Positions 1 to 11,495 of a DNA stretch of 64,000 bases are shown here, piece after piece. Position 1 is the stretch's first letter. Every line of letters starts with the position of its first letter. Under the pieces are notes generated by a model. That model was not told the origin of the DNA, did no database searches, and saw only the letters and a program-made list of their open reading frames with translations. Source of the stretch: Lepidodermella squamata (Eukaryota; Gastrotricha); contig JBLDXI010000055.1 of the NCBI GenBank assembly GCA_047495785.1, positions 1,116,001-1,180,000 of the forward strand, read 5' to 3'. The translations under genes were made by a program, and so were the position numbers.

Positions 1-29
1 TCGCAAAACCACATGAAACATCAGACTGA

Positions 30-46
30 TTTTTCCTGTCTTTTAG
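30..46 (+). promoter_or_regulatory. Putative spliced-leader (or 5' UTR) splice acceptor of BLOC1S6
   Basis: A pyrimidine run ending in TTTTAG lies 29 bases before the BLOC1S6 start codon. It looks like a strong 3' splice site and has no visible donor within the window. Similar motifs precede most genes here, so a trans-splice acceptor is inferred. Confidence 0.45.
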
Positions 47-75
47 GGAATGATTAAAGTATAACCTGAACAGTT

Positions 76-501
76 ATGGAAGATGGTATCTTGGCCACTG
101 CGGTTTTGACGGGATACGAAACCTCTATAAAAAATTTGGAGGAAATAATGTGAGTCGAATGCTCATTTTCGTCAAACGGGTTACGTCATGTTTTTAATCA
201 CAGCCGAAGTCAGGAAATACTCATCGAGTCTATGCAAAATGGCATATTGAGATTGCCTCGATTAGATGCTGTTCAAGATTTGGGAAAAATGGCCCAGCGT
301 TGTGAGCTGTACACTCTGAAACTCAATACACTCCGCTCTCAAATGGCGCAATTAGGCGATCGAGTCGCAAAGTTGAAAATACGCGCCGATAAGCTTAGGA
401 AACAACGCGAAGAATCAGTCAAAAAAGCGCTGATGAAACAGCAACGAATAGCCGATATCGAACGCCAACTTGCTGATGCGCGGCAGCGTAACAATCCGTG
501 A
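76..501 (+). CDS. BLOC1S6: BLOC-1 subunit 6 (pallidin) homologue
   Basis: Exons 76-149 and 204-501 give a 123-residue protein. The join is phase 2 and uses a GTGAGT donor and a CACAG acceptor. The sequence is almost entirely predicted coiled coil, rich in Lys, Gln and Arg. Its ATSIKNLEEI and KLKIRADKLRKQREE stretches line up with the pallidin pattern remembered from vertebrates (a helix ending before LID-LEQEI, then a KLKKRALKLQQKRQ-like C-terminus). Pallidin is a core subunit of BLOC-1, the cytosolic complex that sorts cargo from early endosomes to lysosome-related organelles and binds syntaxin. The protein is shorter than human pallidin (172 residues), mainly at the N-terminus. It is first in a closely packed same-strand run, with DERA starting 132 bases downstream. 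Confidence 0.72.
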
Positions 502-632
502 TTTTATTTTCAAGTTAACGCTATTATTTGTATCAATAATTCATTCCAACGATCAATTCGGTGCTTATCTAGTAAATTTTTTCATCATGAAAATTTGGTT
601 CTTCGATAGAATTTTATTTATTTGGTTGGAAA

Positions 633-1657
633 ATGGTGGCCACCGAACGGAATGAGGGTGTACCGTACGACCCGTCTTGGTTTTCAGATTACCGCATCAA
701 CACTTCTGCCGTTAATCGGAGGGCCGGAGATTATAGTGCGAAGAGATCTGTGAAAAAGCAATGGCAGGTAAAATTTAATTTTTACTAAAATCTTTCGACT
801 ACTACTACCTACTATTTGGATAGGCCGCGTGGCTGCTTAAAGCTGTCACATGCATCGACTTGACGACCCTAAGTGGCGACGATACTTTTTCGAACGTTCA
901 ACGGCTTTGCTACAAGGCAGCTCACCCTGTTCGTTCAGATTTGATTGACGCTCTCGGCTTCGCTAAAGAAAATTTGACCACGGGAGCTGTTTGCGTGTAT
1001 CCGAACCGTGTTCCAGACTGCGTTGAGGCGCTCAAGCAGATTAAAAACGGCAACTTGGTGCCGATCGCCAGTGTTGCTACTGGTTTCCCGGCAGGTCAAA
1101 CGCCCCTTGAAACTCGGTTGAGGGAAATCGAATGGACTGTTGCCCATGGCGCCACCGAGATTGATGTTGTGATTAATCGAGAACTGGCATTGAACTCGGA
1201 TTGGAAGGGTGTATACGACGAAGTCAAGGCTATGCGCAAAGCTTGCGGTCCCGCTCATATGAAAACCATTTTAGCTGTCGGTGAACTTGGTTCGTTACGC
1301 AATGTTTATATCGCGTCGATGGTGTCCATGATGGCCGGGTCCGATTTCATAAAAACGTCGACAGGCAAAGAGGGTGTAAATGCCACGTTCCCAGTCGGCA
1401 TAACCATGTGCCGAGCGATTCGCGACTATAAAGAGCGAACTGGCGTGAAAGTTGGGTTTAAGGCAGCTGGAGGCATTCGATCGGCTAAAGACGCCGTGAA
1501 TTGGTTGATTCTGGTCAAAGAAGAACTTGGCGATGCCTGGCTTGATCCAACACTATTCCGTATTGGTGCTAGCGCTGTGTTGGTCGACATTGAGCGACAA
1601 TTATTCCACCACGTCTACGGCCGATACGCCGCAGCTCATGAATTCCCACTGGCCTAA
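633..1657 (+). CDS. DERA: Deoxyribose-phosphate aldolase
   Basis: Exons 633-767 and 824-1657 encode 322 residues, close to human DERA (318). The enzyme splits 2-deoxyribose-5-phosphate into glyceraldehyde-3-phosphate and acetaldehyde, the last step of deoxynucleoside catabolism in the cytosol. The Schiff-base lysine is in FIKTSTGKEG (about residue 222), the proton-relay lysine in VGFKAAGGIRSA (about 258), and the acidic partner in TEIDVVINR (about 159). These match the catalytic triad of the class I aldolase family. Exon 1 carries the eukaryotic N-terminal extension, with the conserved NTSAVNRRA and SVKKQWQ segments, which supports the chosen start. It lies 132 bases after BLOC1S6 and 174 bases before DROSHA on the same strand. 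The gene looks intact. Confidence 0.95.
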
Positions 1658-1790
1658 TTATAACTGATAAAACTAACAACCGGTTGATTCACTGCCACTA
1701 ATCACTGTTGAAGGCGCTAAAATAATTTTTGTGATTTTCGGATGACTTTGATTGAATATTGTACTAAAAAATGAATGATTAACTGACTAT

Positions 1791-1806
1791 GATTTGTGTT
1801 TCTTAG
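1791..1806 (+). promoter_or_regulatory. Putative trans-splice acceptor of DROSHA
   Basis: A T-rich tract ends in TTTCTTAG, 24 bases before the DROSHA start, within the 174-base gap after DERA. No room or donor for a conventional upstream exon is obvious in the gap. Confidence 0.4.
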
Positions 1807-1830
1807 ATGTGTTAACCTAACATTGTTGCC

Positions 1831-4800
1831 ATGGCTCAACCGCCTCAGCAACAACAGGTCCCACCTGCCGGCAGCAGGCCACCTTTTTTGCAGGTCGCCT
1901 TCAATACACCACCGCCGGGCTTTCCACCCCCAGGTTTCATGGCCATCCCGCCTCATCTCCTGCAACCGCAACAGAATTCGACTGCTGCCGCCGCTGCGGC
2001 TGCTGCAGCGGGGCAATTTTTGTACGCGCAACAGTTGATGCAGAGCCAAATCAATGCGGCAGCATTGCAACAACTTGTCAGGCAACAACCACCTATTTTT
2101 ACCGCGCCTCCTCCACCAGCGCCGCCACGAGTTCCGGCCGAATCTCCGAAACCTACTGCGAACGGTGTGGATAAAGTTGAAGTGACAACTGCAACTGCTA
2201 GTCAAACATCAGAAGGCCAACCTGTAACAACATCGGCAGCATCGGCACCCAACCAGTCTTTTGCTTTCACCAGCGCTCCTCCGCCATTCTTCGCTGCTCA
2301 TCCCCCGCCGCCTTTCGGCATGGCTGCCGTTCCAGTCGTGATTCCACCATCGGCCATGTTGCCAACAGCGACTCGCCCTGTTCCTCGTCCGCTGACCAGT
2401 GCTACTGTTTCTAATATTCGACCTGGCCCGCGACCTCCCTATCGGCCTTCAATCTCTCAGAACGGAATAGACAGTCAACCTGGTGATCAAAATCGTAGGC
2501 GTGATGAATTTCAACAGAATTTGGTGTTCAAGGTGGACGAAGCAAAATTTATTGCTGAGAATCGTGGCAAGATCAACTCGCCTGTGAATTGGCTTCGATG
2601 CGTGCCTTATGAGCCTTATTTTCAATTTTCTCAAGTAAAATTTTTCATTCTGATGATTTACTTTTCTCAATAATTTTTCTGTCAGGATGGGAAATTGTCT
2701 CATTCACCGTACTACGACAAATTGGTAGGGGATTTCGAGCTCTGTGTTGTCGGAGCCCCCGCTAGGGTGAACAGCTCTCGAATGTTGGAGCCGCCGCCGC
2801 GACCACCCGAACTTGATGCGCTTTTCCTATCTAACGGTCATCATCATCACCATCATCATCACAATCACAAAAACGGCCGAGGTGAGGGTCGCAACCATTC
2901 ATGCCATGGTCATGGCGAATCGTCCAGCGAGAGTGGCGAAGGCTCAGACTATTGCGAAAGCAGCGGCTCGGAAAGCTCAGGCAGCGCAAGTGGTGCTGAG
3001 ACAGAATCTGGAGAGATAACCGACTCGGACAGCGATAGCTCTCACGATAGTGGGTCTCGCGGTAAAAGCCGACGTTCCGAGCTGCAGAAGAAGAACGCAA
3101 AAGATGATGCTCGCGCTGATAAAAACGCGAAGATGATTGCGGCTGAAATTGAGTGGCGCGGCCGTCACCCGGGTGCTATACACTCTGATATTTGGTTCAA
3201 TTTGAAGAATCTCGGCAACTTCGGCCCAACCTGTCGATGCAGTCAGCGAGCAAAAAGAACCGGATTCAGGCATAACATTTTCCCTCACGAAGTCTTTCCG
3301 CCAAAATGCGACCCTAATTCGAATAATCGTGAAAATTTGCGTCACTATCGCATCGAAATCAAACCGTTGACAAATTTAACATTTCAAGAATCGACAAAGA
3401 TCGGCTGGAACGATCATACTTACGTTTTCGAGGGATTCTCGCTCCTTTTCCACGGCGATGCTGCTGCTATGATACCAACCTGCTCGGTAAACAGATACGG
3501 CATAATTTACAGCCTTGATTTGATTGAAGAGCCTGTTCCAACGGTTTGTTTAACCTGCAGTAAGCTCATTGTTCTATTTATGATTTTCTCTCTTAAGGCT
3601 TTTTCTGTGGACGCTCTTGATTTCATGGCTGATTACGTTCTCAAAAATCTCTTGAATCTTTTTGAGCTGGATTGGCTGAATACTCCCGAAGACGGTTGCA
3701 GACTCGTTCACATCTTTCCGCGATTCGCTCGGAACGGCCCAGGTTTATTTCGACCATTTATTGTTGAATTTCAAGTAGTTGATTGTAGTATTGAAAAGCG
3801 AATACTAATGACTACCCACAACTCTGTAGCGCATGGGCGCAAGTCAGTGTTTTTTCAACGATAGCCACATATTTAAACATTTTGACTACTAATATCATCG
3901 CTGACTGCCATCCATGTTCAATCAGAGCATGTAGTCAATTTTTTCCCATTCAAAACACTTGATATTGTTTTTTTAATATTCCATCGGCCGTTTTTTTCAG
4001 TACACGCACTTGCATTTTTTCCACACCTTAACCCCTAATTTCATAACAATTTTTTATCATTATGCATGATTTCGTCACGCTTCAGATGGATCAAAGGAGC
4101 TGCTGTCGATCCCAATCGTCCTCATGCACTTGATCTCCAGTTTTCGACCGGTGATTCCGTTCGATCGGGCTTCTGCTGATAAACTGTCTTGCCTACCTGA
4201 CGGCGAATGGAATGATTGGCGTTTGTCGAAGCTCGGGCAACTAGTCACAAAACCCGGCTATCTTCCTGGTGCTATTCGACTTGACCAAGTCGATAGAATT
4301 CTTGTTGATAAAGAAGCCTCGAAATATGAGGTATCACTCAAGTTGTATTATCTTATCTTATTTTAACCACGCAACTTACATTTTTAGGTTCGATTATGTC
4401 ATTGGACAACCCAACCTCAGCAGATGAATTACCTGCGCAATTCATCTTACGTGCGGGCTTGGAGAAAGCTGATGAAATACCGCTATTTGCTATCAAACAA
4501 GTCTGAAATTACGAAAGCGGATCGTCAGAAGCTTCGAGAGCTTAGTGACGAGGTTTCTCGAATCCAGGCGAAAAGATCGCTTGAAGGCGTTGAAGATCGC
4601 GGTAATAATTCATCTGGAGGAAAGGGACGCCTTTTAATCGAGCTCAGCCCAACCGGGTTCTATTTTACTGGCTTGCGCACTGATATTACTGAACACGCGT
4701 TATTCCTACCGGCTATCGTTTTTCACGCTCGAGTGCACAATTCGCTGCGAGGTCTTGAGGCTAAATTGAGATATCAATTCAAAGATCGCTCGCTCTACCA

Positions 4801-6522
4801 GTTGGCGTTAACTCACTCTTCGTACACTGGACACATTGGGACGAATGTGGACCACATTCACAATACCCAGTCCAACTGTGGTGTGAGACATCCTGTTTTC
4901 GGAGATACGAACAGCAAAAATGCAAATCCTTTCAAAACCCGCCGCAAGGGTATTTCACATTTTATTTTTGAAGTTAGTAGCTCCACGCTTATTGTTTAGG
5001 TGTTGTTCAGTTGACGCAGTTGATGGCAAGCATTGATCGAGATTCGAAAGCTATAAACACCGGGGCGGATATGCACAATGAACGATTGGAGTTTCTCGGC
5101 GATGCTGTCTTGTCTTTCGTAGTGAATAGACACATTTTCTTCATGTTTCCGAATGCCAGCGAAGGCACTCTTTCAATTTACCACTCCGCGTTGGTTAGCA
5201 ACGAAAATTTCTTCCGTATCGCCAAATCTCTCGGGTTGGAGTCGTATTTGCTATACTCACACGGCCCAGATCTGTGTGTGAGATCTGCACTTGATCATGC
5301 GATGGCCAACACAGTGGAGGCTCTTCATGGTGCTATTTACCTGGAGTCGGGTCTTGAAGCGGCAGATGAAGTATTCGCCCGTCTGATTTTCGGCTCAGAG
5401 CCTACTGATAAAGATTTGCTATCCGTTTGGCAACGTGTGCCGCCTCACCCGCTCCAGGCCGAGGAGCCTACCGGTGACAGGCACTGGATTGACAAAAGCC
5501 CTGTGCTACAGCGGCTGACGAAATTGGAGGAGTCGATCGGAGTTGAGTTCACTCATATCCGCTTACTAGCCCAATCGATGGCTAACATCGACACGGCTCA
5601 CGTTTTAACCCGAGGTAACAACGAGCGTTTGGAATTTTTCGGAGATTACATTCTGCAATTGGTTGTTACTGATTACTTGTTTCATCGTTTTCCTAAACAT
5701 CACGAAGGCGGTCTCTCACTTTTACGAGCGACCCTGCTACAAGCCACTACTCAGGCGCTGATGGCTAAAGATCTCCACCTAGCTGACTACTTACTTCGTC
5801 CACGACCGATTTCTAAGAAGAAAACATTGGCTGATATTCTGGAAGCTTTCGTCGGTGCGTTGTACGTCGATAAGGGCCTCGACTTTGTCCGCGTGCTTTG
5901 CGAAGTCATGCTCTTGCCTCGTCTGCACCAAATAGTTTTAGACCAATCGTGGAACGACCCGAAATCTCGCTTGCAGATGCTGTGCATCACCCAGCGAGAC
6001 CTCGATAAAGAGCCGGACATGCCGCGGTACCGCGTTCTCGCACAAATGCCCGTCGGGCCTAACGGACCTCGCTTTGAAGTTGCCGTTTATTTCAAACGGA
6101 AACGCTTAGCGGTCGGCGTTGGCCGGTCGAAACAAGAGGCCGAAGTCGCGGCGGCTAAAAACGCCATTGATGCGCATGGCCACGAATGGGCCGAAATGCG
6201 GAGACAGGAGCGTTTACTGAGCAAAATGCGTAACGGCGATTCGGGTGGCCCGGTTGAAGATTTTGTTACCACCTTGGATACCTACGTCGAGAAACGAAAA
6301 GCCAAGGTCAAAATCAGCAGCGCGCCAACTGCTGGCGGCAAACGAGGCCGTTATGACGATTCAAGCCTGAGCTCAGACTTGAGTGGCAGCGACGATGAGC
6401 CATTCCGATTCCCAGGCCCATGCAATGACGCTAAAGAAATCGCCAAAAACACCAACGGAAAGTCGAAAAAGCGAAAAAATCGAAAGAAAAAGTCACGATT
6501 CAGCCAGGATAATAAATCGTGA
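1831..6522 (+). CDS. DROSHA: Drosha, nuclear RNase III of the Microprocessor
   Basis: Six exons (1831-2634, 2686-3543, 3598-3742, 4086-4330, 4388-4949, 5000-6522) encode 1378 residues; human Drosha has 1374. Drosha with DGCR8/Pasha cuts primary microRNA hairpins in the nucleus. The N-terminus is Pro/Gln/Ala-rich, followed by a His run (about 2838-2862) and a Ser/Glu/Asp-rich acidic stretch, a low-complexity region replacing the vertebrate RS-type region. The central domain begins around HPGAIHSDIWFNL. Two RNase III domains follow: NERLEFLGD (acidic residues about 902 and 906, with Glu 978) and NERLEFFGD (about 1083 and 1087, with Asp 1150 and Glu 1153), so both catalytic centres look intact. 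A dsRNA-binding domain spans roughly 1195-1265, and the tail is Lys-rich. Intron 3743-4085 is the only long one. Confidence 0.96.
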
Positions 6523-6620
6523 AAAGCTTCGCGCTTTTACGTTCCATAACATTCGAAGAGGTGCAGTAGAGATCAATTTCTTTTCAACAAAATAAACAAC
6601 AGTTTTCTTTAAGGCCAACA

Positions 6621-6637
6621 TTTTTCATTATTTTTAG
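6621..6637 (+). promoter_or_regulatory. Putative trans-splice acceptor of HTATSF1
   Basis: A T-rich tract ending in ATTTTTAG sits 10 bases before the HTATSF1 start, inside the 126-base gap after DROSHA. The first AG downstream of the previous gene's T-rich 3' end fits the layout of nematode operon internal sites; this is inference. Confidence 0.45.
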
Positions 6638-6647
6638 ATAGTTTTAT

Positions 6648-8260
6648 ATGGCTACTTATGAAGAGGATGAGCAGTCCTCATCGAGTGGCGATCAGGAGTT
6701 CGATTTTGAAGAACAATTACGGCTAGAAAAGTTAGAAAAAGAACGGTTGATTGCGAACGCTTCCGGCAGCGATGTCCCAACTTACACAGACGCAGACGGG
6801 GCTGTCTTTGAATGGGACGCCGAACGAAAAGCGTGGTTCCCCAAAGTCGACGAAGATTTCATGGCTCGGTACCAAATGAGCTACGGCGTTGCTTATGATT
6901 ACGAAAATATGCCTGGTGCATCGAATAAGCCGACTGCTGCCGCTCCGACTGACCAGGCTGAAGATGGTGCTCCTGCTGCCCCCAAGAAGAAAAAGAAGAA
7001 GGACAAAGATCTTGCGGCCCAAGCGGCCGCAGCCGCAGCTTCTAGTAACACGTGGTTCGAAGTTAATGAGGATAAAAACACCAGCGTTTATGTGTCGAAC
7101 TTACCCCTCGATTATACCGATGAGGAATTCCTCGAGCTGATGCAAAAATGCGGCATGATTTTGAACGATCCTTTCACGAAAAAGCCGAAAATAAAACTCT
7201 ACCGCAATGCAGACGGCACGTTGAAAGGTGACGGTCGCTGCTGTTATATCAAGGTCGAATCGGTGACCTTGGCAATGCAACTTATCGATGGATGGACCGT
7301 TCGAGGCGGAAATGAAGTCAAAGTTGAGCGTGCCAAATTTCAATTGAAGGGCGACGGTTTCGATGTGTCGAAGCGTAAGCGAAAGCTGACAAACAAGGAG
7401 AAACAAAAAATCAAAGAGCGACAGGAAAAGCTGTTCGACTGGCGGCCGGAAAAATTGGAAGTTGTACGAGGCCGCAACGAGCGGGTAGCCATTGTTAAAT
7501 TCATGTTCACGCCTACTGAACTCGATGTGAGATTCATTTAATAATCCTTCGTTTTTAGTATAACCATTTTTTTAGACTGACCCAGATTTATACAACGACA
7601 TCAACGACGATGTCAAAGAAGAGGCTGCCAAAGCAGGCGTTGTGAAGAAAATCCTCATCTGTGATGTACGTTGCTTAGTTATAGAAGAAAGCGTGAAATG
7701 AGAGTTAATTTTTCCAGAGACATCCGGAGGGTGTGGTGATGGTTTACTTCAAAACACCGGAAGAAGCGGACAAATGTATCACTGCATTTAACGGCCGCTT
7801 TTACGCCGGTAGAAAGCTAGAAGCATTCACCTGGGATGGTAAAACGAAGTATCACATCGAAGAAACCGAGGAGGAACGGTCTAAGCGCTTGGAAAAGTGG
7901 TACAACTTTTTGGAGCAGGCTGCAACAGTTGATGACAATGGCGACGATATTGTCGATGTACGTGCTAATGCCGCAACGCCCGCTGGATCGGATATCGATG
8001 CGGCATCGATAACAACCATTCCACCGTCATCTGAGCCGTCTATAATCTCATCGGCGGCTAGCGATGACTGCTCACTTGACACCACGGCTTCGATAGCTGG
8101 AAGCGACGTTTCCAGCGTTGTATCAGAGCCTACTAATGGCGAATCAAATGGCAAGGGGCGCAAGCGTGTGGCGCGTTTCCGGAATGCGACTGGCGATTTG
8201 TCTGATAATTCCGACGATGACGCGGCGTTTGATTCTACCGATGAAGAAGACGTTTCTTAA
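6648..8260 (+). CDS. HTATSF1: HIV Tat-specific factor 1 homologue, U2 snRNP-associated splicing factor
   Basis: Exons 6648-7526, 7576-7665 and 7718-8260 give 503 residues. Tat-SF1 (yeast Cus2) binds SF3B1 and U2 snRNA and assists pre-spliceosome assembly. An acidic N-terminus contains the family DADGAVFEWDAERKAWFPK repeat-like motif. RRM1 lies at about residues 140-232 (TSVYVSNLPLDYTDEEF). A linker rich in Lys and Arg follows. The C-terminal U2AF-homology RRM starts near DPDLYNDINDDV and runs through GVVMVYFKTPEEADKCI and KYHIEETEEER. The tail is Ser/Asp-rich, as in homologues. Introns are 49 and 52 bases. It lies 126 bases after DROSHA and 101 bases before RAMAC, all on the plus strand. Confidence 0.93.
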
Positions 8261-8320
8261 ATATTGCCTGTGTCCTTCATTTTTCTTATTAACTAAATTT
8301 CAGTCAGGTCTTTTTATCTC

Positions 8321-8343
8321 ATTCCCCATATTCTTTTACGTAG
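8321..8343 (+). promoter_or_regulatory. Putative trans-splice acceptor of RAMAC
   Basis: A pyrimidine-rich stretch ends in TTTTACGTAG, 17 bases before the RAMAC start, within a 101-base intergenic gap. A spacing of about 100 bases is typical of nematode operon gene pairs. Confidence 0.45.
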
Positions 8344-8360
8344 ATATTCAGTTACTTATA

Positions 8361-8663
8361 ATGGCTGTTGATTACAAGAATTTGAAGCCGCTAGATCTTG
8401 ATCAGCTCGAAACAATGTTCAAAGATCGGTATTCGGAAAAGGATGGTGACTACACTCGGACAGTCGCTTACCCACCGCCTCCCATCATTCCGGCTTGGAA
8501 TAAGGAAATAAGGGAACAGCAACGTTCACAGCCTCAAAAACGTCAATCGACCGGCGCGAGCTCGAATGATAGAGACAGCAATAGCCATAGTGACCGGAGG
8601 GATCGTGATTACCAAGACACGAGAGGTCCGAAACGATATACATCGGATTCTTCAAGGCGCTGA
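8361..8663 (+). CDS. RAMAC: RNMT-activating mini protein-like (cap methyltransferase activator)
   Basis: A single exon encodes 100 residues. The N-terminal half (LETMFKDRYSEKDGDY, then PPPIIPAWNKE) matches the pattern of vertebrate RAMAC/FAM103A1 (FEEMF-RFTENDKEY, PPIVEEWN), which binds the cap guanine-N7 methyltransferase RNMT and stimulates mRNA cap methylation. The C-terminal half is Arg/Asp/Ser-rich and disordered, as in homologues, where it binds RNA. The start at 8361 follows an acceptor-like TAG at 8343. A longer in-frame extension upstream runs through the intergenic gap and is unlikely to be coding. Sitting last in a run with Drosha and Tat-SF1, it continues the RNA-processing theme. 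Confidence 0.8.
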   Translation: MAVDYKNLKPLDLDQLETMFKDRYSEKDGDYTRTVAYPPPPIIPAWNKEIREQQRSQPQKRQSTGASSNDRDSNSHSDRRDRDYQDTRGPKRYTSDSSRR

Positions 8664-9776
8664 TATATTGAATTAGCGCCGTTTCGTCTTTCGCGTATCG
8701 TGATATTGTCCCGAATAGTCAAGAAATTGAAGTGCCGTCTGGAATACAATAGTAGTAGAAAAACAAAGTATGTGACAAATTTCATTGATTATTCTCCACC
8801 CTTGACATTATATTAGAGTAATTGATTTTTTTAGTTCGGCTGTACTTATTCGTGTTTTCGCCTGAAATCGCCGCCTTTTTCCGTGCAGCCATTTCCATCG
8901 CCGATTTTTATTGATCGGAGTGTTTTTATGATAATATTCCCTTAAAAGTGAGTTCGCTTGCTATTTTTAAGCTTGAGTGACGCGCGGCATTAGCATAATG
9001 CGATCCTCAAATTTCTCGGCCAAGCCCCTTAATTAAAGAGCTTTTCAACTGTTAGGTGACATTAATTTTCACAGTGATGGCCATCTTGACCGCCGTCTCT
9101 TTGCACCCTATGCAATCAACATCAAAACTAGCTTGAGCATCGTTTGCGAGATAAGGCTAACTTGGCTATTACGCGTTGACTAGTTGACAGCTGTTTTAAT
9201 AATAAGCCATGCTGCTAATATTTCTAACACATGGGTTGTTATAGAAACAGGCGTGGCTATCATCGTCAGTCCATCCATATCAATTGGCAGTGACCTGCAC
9301 TTTCTATTTTATTTATTTTGCATCGCGGGTGCCAAAGCGATAGTATAATAATAATAGTAATACTAACACTCATAACGCGTTGTTTCCGCTCTTCTCTATG
9401 CAATATAACGTTATTATTTCAGGTATTGGCTATAAAACTCGAGAAAAGACCCTTTTTAACGCAATCCAATCATTTTTATGGTGGCAATATGATGAAGAAA
9501 TCTTGCCGATATGGTGTGCTGATTACGCTAGTCTCTCACACTGGGCGTTGGTTACCAGCAGTGGCTTGTGCGGTCATATGGAGCGGCTGATTTTTCTATT
9601 GAAACTTACTTTAGAGATTTCGCGATTATGGCGAGCTATAGCATCATTAGGCGCGTGCGTTGTTTTCTTGTAATTTCTTTGTCTTATCTCCTTTTGAGTA
9701 ATCTAACGAATAAAACTTGATTTTGCGTGTTGTCTTCATTGATGAAAATAGGCTGTGTGATCGACTGGCAATTAAT
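8664..9776. other. Intergenic, 1.1 kb, no gene seen
   Basis: AT-rich sequence holding the RAMAC 3' region and the upstream region of the first ankyrin gene. Short open frames around 9318-9673 have no recognisable motif and lack matching splice structure. Confidence 0.6.
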
Positions 9777-11117
9777 ATGTTCGATTCTCGTATTCTAGTT
9801 CTACCTCACATGGCCAACTGCTTGGAGCGGCTGTTATACGAGGTTGTTACGGATGACCGCGATCATGGAGACACGAAAATTACGATACAAACTAACCTCG
9901 TTAATAAACCCGGTTCGCTCGAGAGTCTGGTTGAACTTGTGAAAACGCACAAATTAAATCCTAACTACGTCTTCAACAGTCAATTTTCTGTCACGAAACG
10001 CTGTTTCGGAAAACCATTGCTCTACCTGGCCATTACGTTTGATCGAGCTGATATCGTGAGGATGCTCCTTAGCAAAGATGTTGGAGCTTCTCCAAATTGC
10101 TCGCGGGAACCTTACACCTTCGAAAGCCTGGACGATGATCCATTCAAACGAACGGCCATTTTTCAAAGCCTTTCCATGTCCAGCACAGATATTTTTAGTG
10201 TAATGAAAATGAGATTTTTTTGAATTTTTCAATAATTTATTGTTAAATTTAGATGCTATTGAATGCTCCCGGCGGTGTCGACGCAACTGCTGTTGACTCT
10301 TATAATTGCTCTTTATTATGGCACGCTGTGAATATGGGTCACGTTGACAAGGTTCATGCTTTACTTAAATCGCCGTTTGGCTCTAAACTTGTCAACTTGC
10401 CTGATCGCTGCGGATTGAGGCCACTGCATATTTCTGCCATCAACAACGATAGCAATACCGCTGAGCTCTTACTAAACTATGGAGCCATTGTAGATGCGAC
10501 TCAGTATGAGGGCGCAACAGCTCTGTGCATCGCGGCGAAACGTGGAGCTGTCAATGTTATTAAGGTGAAACTTTTGAATTGAATTGTGGATTTTAGTCAT
10601 CAAAGATAGTTTGTGACATATTAGGCTAGAATGAAATATTTTTTTAACTCTCGTTTGAAATATATCTCTATTTCAGACATTGTTGAAGCATGGCGCTAAC
10701 CCAAATCATTCCCCGGTCGACAGCTTTGCATTAGAGAGGCAAAGATCAGCTTTCGCTGATATAACACAAGACTACTACAAACGGTGCCGATCGAATCAGT
10801 CGACTATCACACCCGGCGTTTTGGCTGTTCAAGCGGGACCTTTTCGAAAAACCCCTGAACAAATCATAGAAACATTCATGATGTTACTTGCCTGTGGCGC
10901 TGTTGTGCCTCGATGCGCTCTGCCTTCGTTTTTGCCGCCCTGGTTGGTGGAGAAAGCCAGATCGCCGTCAAGCCTTCAAATTCTCAGTGCCTTGTCGGTA
11001 CGCAAGGCGCTTATGAGCTATGGACGGGGTCGTAGCGTAAAGCAACTTTCGTTTAATCTTGTGGGCACTATTCCCGAGCCTTTGATTAAGTTTATTTGCT
11101 TTGACTTTCTCAAGTAA
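9777..11117 (+). CDS. Ankyrin-repeat protein with SOCS-box-like C-terminus, copy A
   Basis: Exons 9777-10199, 10253-10564 and 10677-11117 encode 391 residues. Ankyrin-type helices are visible (GKPLLYLAITFDRADIVRMLL, RPLHISAINNDSNTAELLLNYG, TALCIAAKRGAVNVIK and a GANPN turn). The C-terminus (SLQILSALSVRKAL, then IPEPLIKFICF) resembles a SOCS box: a BC-box helix with Leu and a basic tract, then a Pro-containing segment. If so, this would be an ASB-type substrate receptor of a Cullin-5 ubiquitin ligase. I cannot assign an ASB number or a substrate. The start was placed by matching copy B, 378 bases downstream, which has the same intron positions and phases. A nearer Met at the MANCLER motif is possible. 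Confidence 0.72.
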
Positions 11118-11495
11118 TGTGATTATTTGCAGCCATTTTTCAATCTTTCAACAACTCAAAAGCTTGTTGATTTCGTGGATGATATGCTCATCTGTAACAT
11201 CATCACACATGTGAAATTTCTCCAAATATTGAGATCTCAGTTGTTTTATTTGTTTGTTTTTTTTCAAATTATTACGGAATAGATTTGCGTCCATTGCATA
11301 TCTGAATGTTCTGAGCTTTTGTTGTGATATATTTGGGTTTTTAATAATATTATTTGATGGCGCAGGGGCTGCTTGTTGATACCATTTGTAAAATTGATGA
11401 TGCCTACTAATTTTTTAACAAAATACCCATTTTTCTCATCAAAATCTGAATAAATTACAAGTTTTTTATTCAATTTCGTAGACAATTTACTGAAA

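Noticed and set aside
935-1258. Minus-strand frame inside DERA
   Set aside because: Antisense shadow of the DERA coding exon; no motif.
9318-9673. Overlapping plus-strand frames before the ankyrin genes
   Set aside because: No homology pattern and no ATG/acceptor context; likely chance.
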